A DNA stretch of 14,419 nt from Fimbriimonadia bacterium. Its GTDB lineage: Bacteria; Armatimonadota; Fimbriimonadia; Fimbriimonadales; Fimbriimonadaceae. The notes beneath the pieces are model-generated. The model searched no databases. It had not been told where the DNA came from and saw nothing but the letters and a program-made list of their open reading frames with translations. How positions within the stretch are numbered: the stretch's first letter is position 1; each line of letters starts with the position of its first letter. This document shows, piece after piece, positions 13,973 through 14,419 of this stretch. The DNA is taken from the NCBI GenBank assembly GCA_029824495.1, contig JALGXY010000187.1:1-14419 (forward strand), read 5' to 3'. The position numbers and the translations under genes are program-made.

Positions 13973-13987
13973 TTAGGGGGTGGAGGG
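13961..13987 (+). other. Canonical G-quadruplex motif
   Basis: Four G-runs of at least three (13961-13963, 13968-13972, 13976-13980, 13985-13987) are separated by loops of 4, 3 and 4 bases, meeting the G3+N1-7 rule. The motif overlaps the right arm of hairpin 3 and the outer arm, so quadruplex and hairpin would exclude each other. Confidence 0.55.
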
Positions 13988-14051
13988 CAGAGACGCAGAC
14001 ACAGACGTCCGCACCACAGAGGAAGAGGCGCTCCAAAATAACATGGAGAGG

Positions 14052-14419
14052 CTAGAGAGCGGGGGAACCGAAGATCTGCTCGATATCTTCGAACCGTGTG
14101 AATTCGGCGATCTCTGCTGGATTCTCTCCGATCAGTTCTCCATCAGATTCGAGCCACGAATGGATCTCCAGGCCAGCGCTTGTCTTTCTTGCTCCAACCA
14201 GAATATCGGCCTGATGCCCGGCGTTGAACACCAGTATCTTGCCAGCCAACGTGCGAGCCACACACTTCGGCCCAGGGAACCGGTGACGAACTCGACGCAG
14301 GGCGAGTGAAACCAGGTCAGGTGTTGCTCCACGGACCGCAGAAAACTCCTGCATTGCCCATGAAGTCGTATCGGCGACCGACTGCGTCTCCACAAGCTGC
14401 GATTGAATTCGACCGGCGA
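14052..14419 (-). CDS. Lasso-peptide B2-like (transglutaminase-superfamily) protein, N-terminus outside window
   Basis: The minus-strand frame is open from the TAG at 14054-14052 to the right edge. A GTG at 14393 is possible, but the frame stays open upstream (AGRIQSQL before it), so the true start is probably outside. The visible part has the pattern of the transglutaminase-like fold found in lasso peptide B2 proteases. A helix SLALRRVRHRFPGPK leads to the nucleophile position (CVARTLAGKILVFNAG); then come a strand ADILVGARKT and the histidine strand EIHSWLESDGELIGE. The family form is CL.rAlal..LL.r.G...l.iGv....HaWve.dG. In lasso systems B2 removes the leader peptide of the precursor. A stand-alone role is possible because no precursor, B1/RRE or cyclase gene is in the window. 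It converges on the yedK-like gene. Confidence 0.72.
   Translation of the reverse strand, partial: AGRIQSQLVETQSVADTTSWAMQEFSAVRGATPDLVSLALRRVRHRFPGPKCVARTLAGKILVFNAGHQADILVGARKTSAGLEIHSWLESDGELIGENPAEIAEFTRFEDIEQIFGSPAL

Larger units (their letters stand above)
13828..13986. repeat. Composite palindromic element: three hairpins within an outer inverted repeat
   Basis: The gap between the yedK-like gene and the convergent B2-like gene holds three consecutive hairpins (13845-13875, 13901-13928, 13934-13972). They are flanked by outer arms CCCCTAACCCCC (13838-13849) and GGGGGTTAGGGG (13968-13979), with further matches TCCACC (13828-13833) and GGTGGA (about 13979-13984). The whole could fold as a three-leaf clover, with outer and inner stems competing for the C- and G-runs. 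Such CCCCTAACCCC-bordered elements resemble dispersed intergenic palindromes; copy number cannot be known from one window. Confidence 0.75.

Noticed and set aside
13973..14044. 23-codon minus-strand ORF just after the B2-like gene, considered as a RiPP precursor
   Set aside because: It ends inside the palindromic element, has a pyrimidine-rich stretch instead of a ribosome site, and shows no leader/core pattern such as a T at -2, a G/A/C/S core start or a D/E ring acceptor.
13980..14309. 109-codon plus-strand ORF
   Set aside because: Mostly antisense to the B2-like gene and starts at a GTG in the G-rich repeat; no family pattern.

Overview
The window reads as a compact bacterial chromosome segment of fairly high G+C. 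It holds about fifteen protein genes, two of them cut by the window edges. I see no tRNA, rRNA, CRISPR array, transposase or phage gene. Four things suggest an Armatimonadota/Fimbriimonadia-like or Deinococcus/Chloroflexota-like bacterium rather than a proteobacterium: a UbiA-family prenyltransferase of the futalosine (MqnP) type, a protein of the family that databases call 'quinate 5-dehydrogenase', a non-cyanobacterial acyl-ACP-reductase-like enzyme, and many TAnnnT boxes 6-7 bases ahead of start codons. This placement is inference; no marker gene in the window settles it.

Left region (1-2227, minus strand): a tightly coupled four-gene operon read right to left. It contains mqnP-like prenyltransferase, an aldo/keto-reductase-like protein that seems to have lost catalytic residues, an 85-residue three-helix membrane protein, and a flavin amine-oxidase-type oxidoreductase that runs off the left edge. 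Each junction is a 4-base ATGA or GTGA overlap. The operon fits quinone or isoprenoid metabolism.

Centre left (2245-6420, plus strand): a divergent promoter with a perfect TTGACA box drives an acetoin-utilisation/HDAC-type deacetylase, RidA, and the 'quinate 5-dehydrogenase' family protein. After 40 bases with a separate promoter come a protein closely resembling cyanobacterial long-chain acyl-ACP reductase (AAR), with its nucleophilic cysteine kept, and an MlaF-like ABC ATPase. The AAR-like gene and its partners are the most unusual metabolic content and may form a lipid-related locus.

Centre (6425-7368, minus strand): two small membrane proteins (Tic20/DUF4870-like and DUF4149/TMEM205-like), convergent with the ABC gene with 4 bases between the stop codons.

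Right centre (7416-13819, plus strand): two overlapping genes for exported proteins that look like diverged paralogues, then purB, a 713-residue exported protein with an STN-like N-terminal domain, and a YedK/HMCES-type DNA-protein crosslink protein. Three of these proteins start with very short uncharged hydrophobic leaders.

Right edge: 232 bases of intergenic DNA (13820-14051) hold three strong hairpins between outer inverted arms and a G-quadruplex motif. A minus-strand gene then runs off the right edge. It has the Cys/His transglutaminase-like pattern of lasso peptide B2 proteins and hints at a RiPP locus just outside the window.
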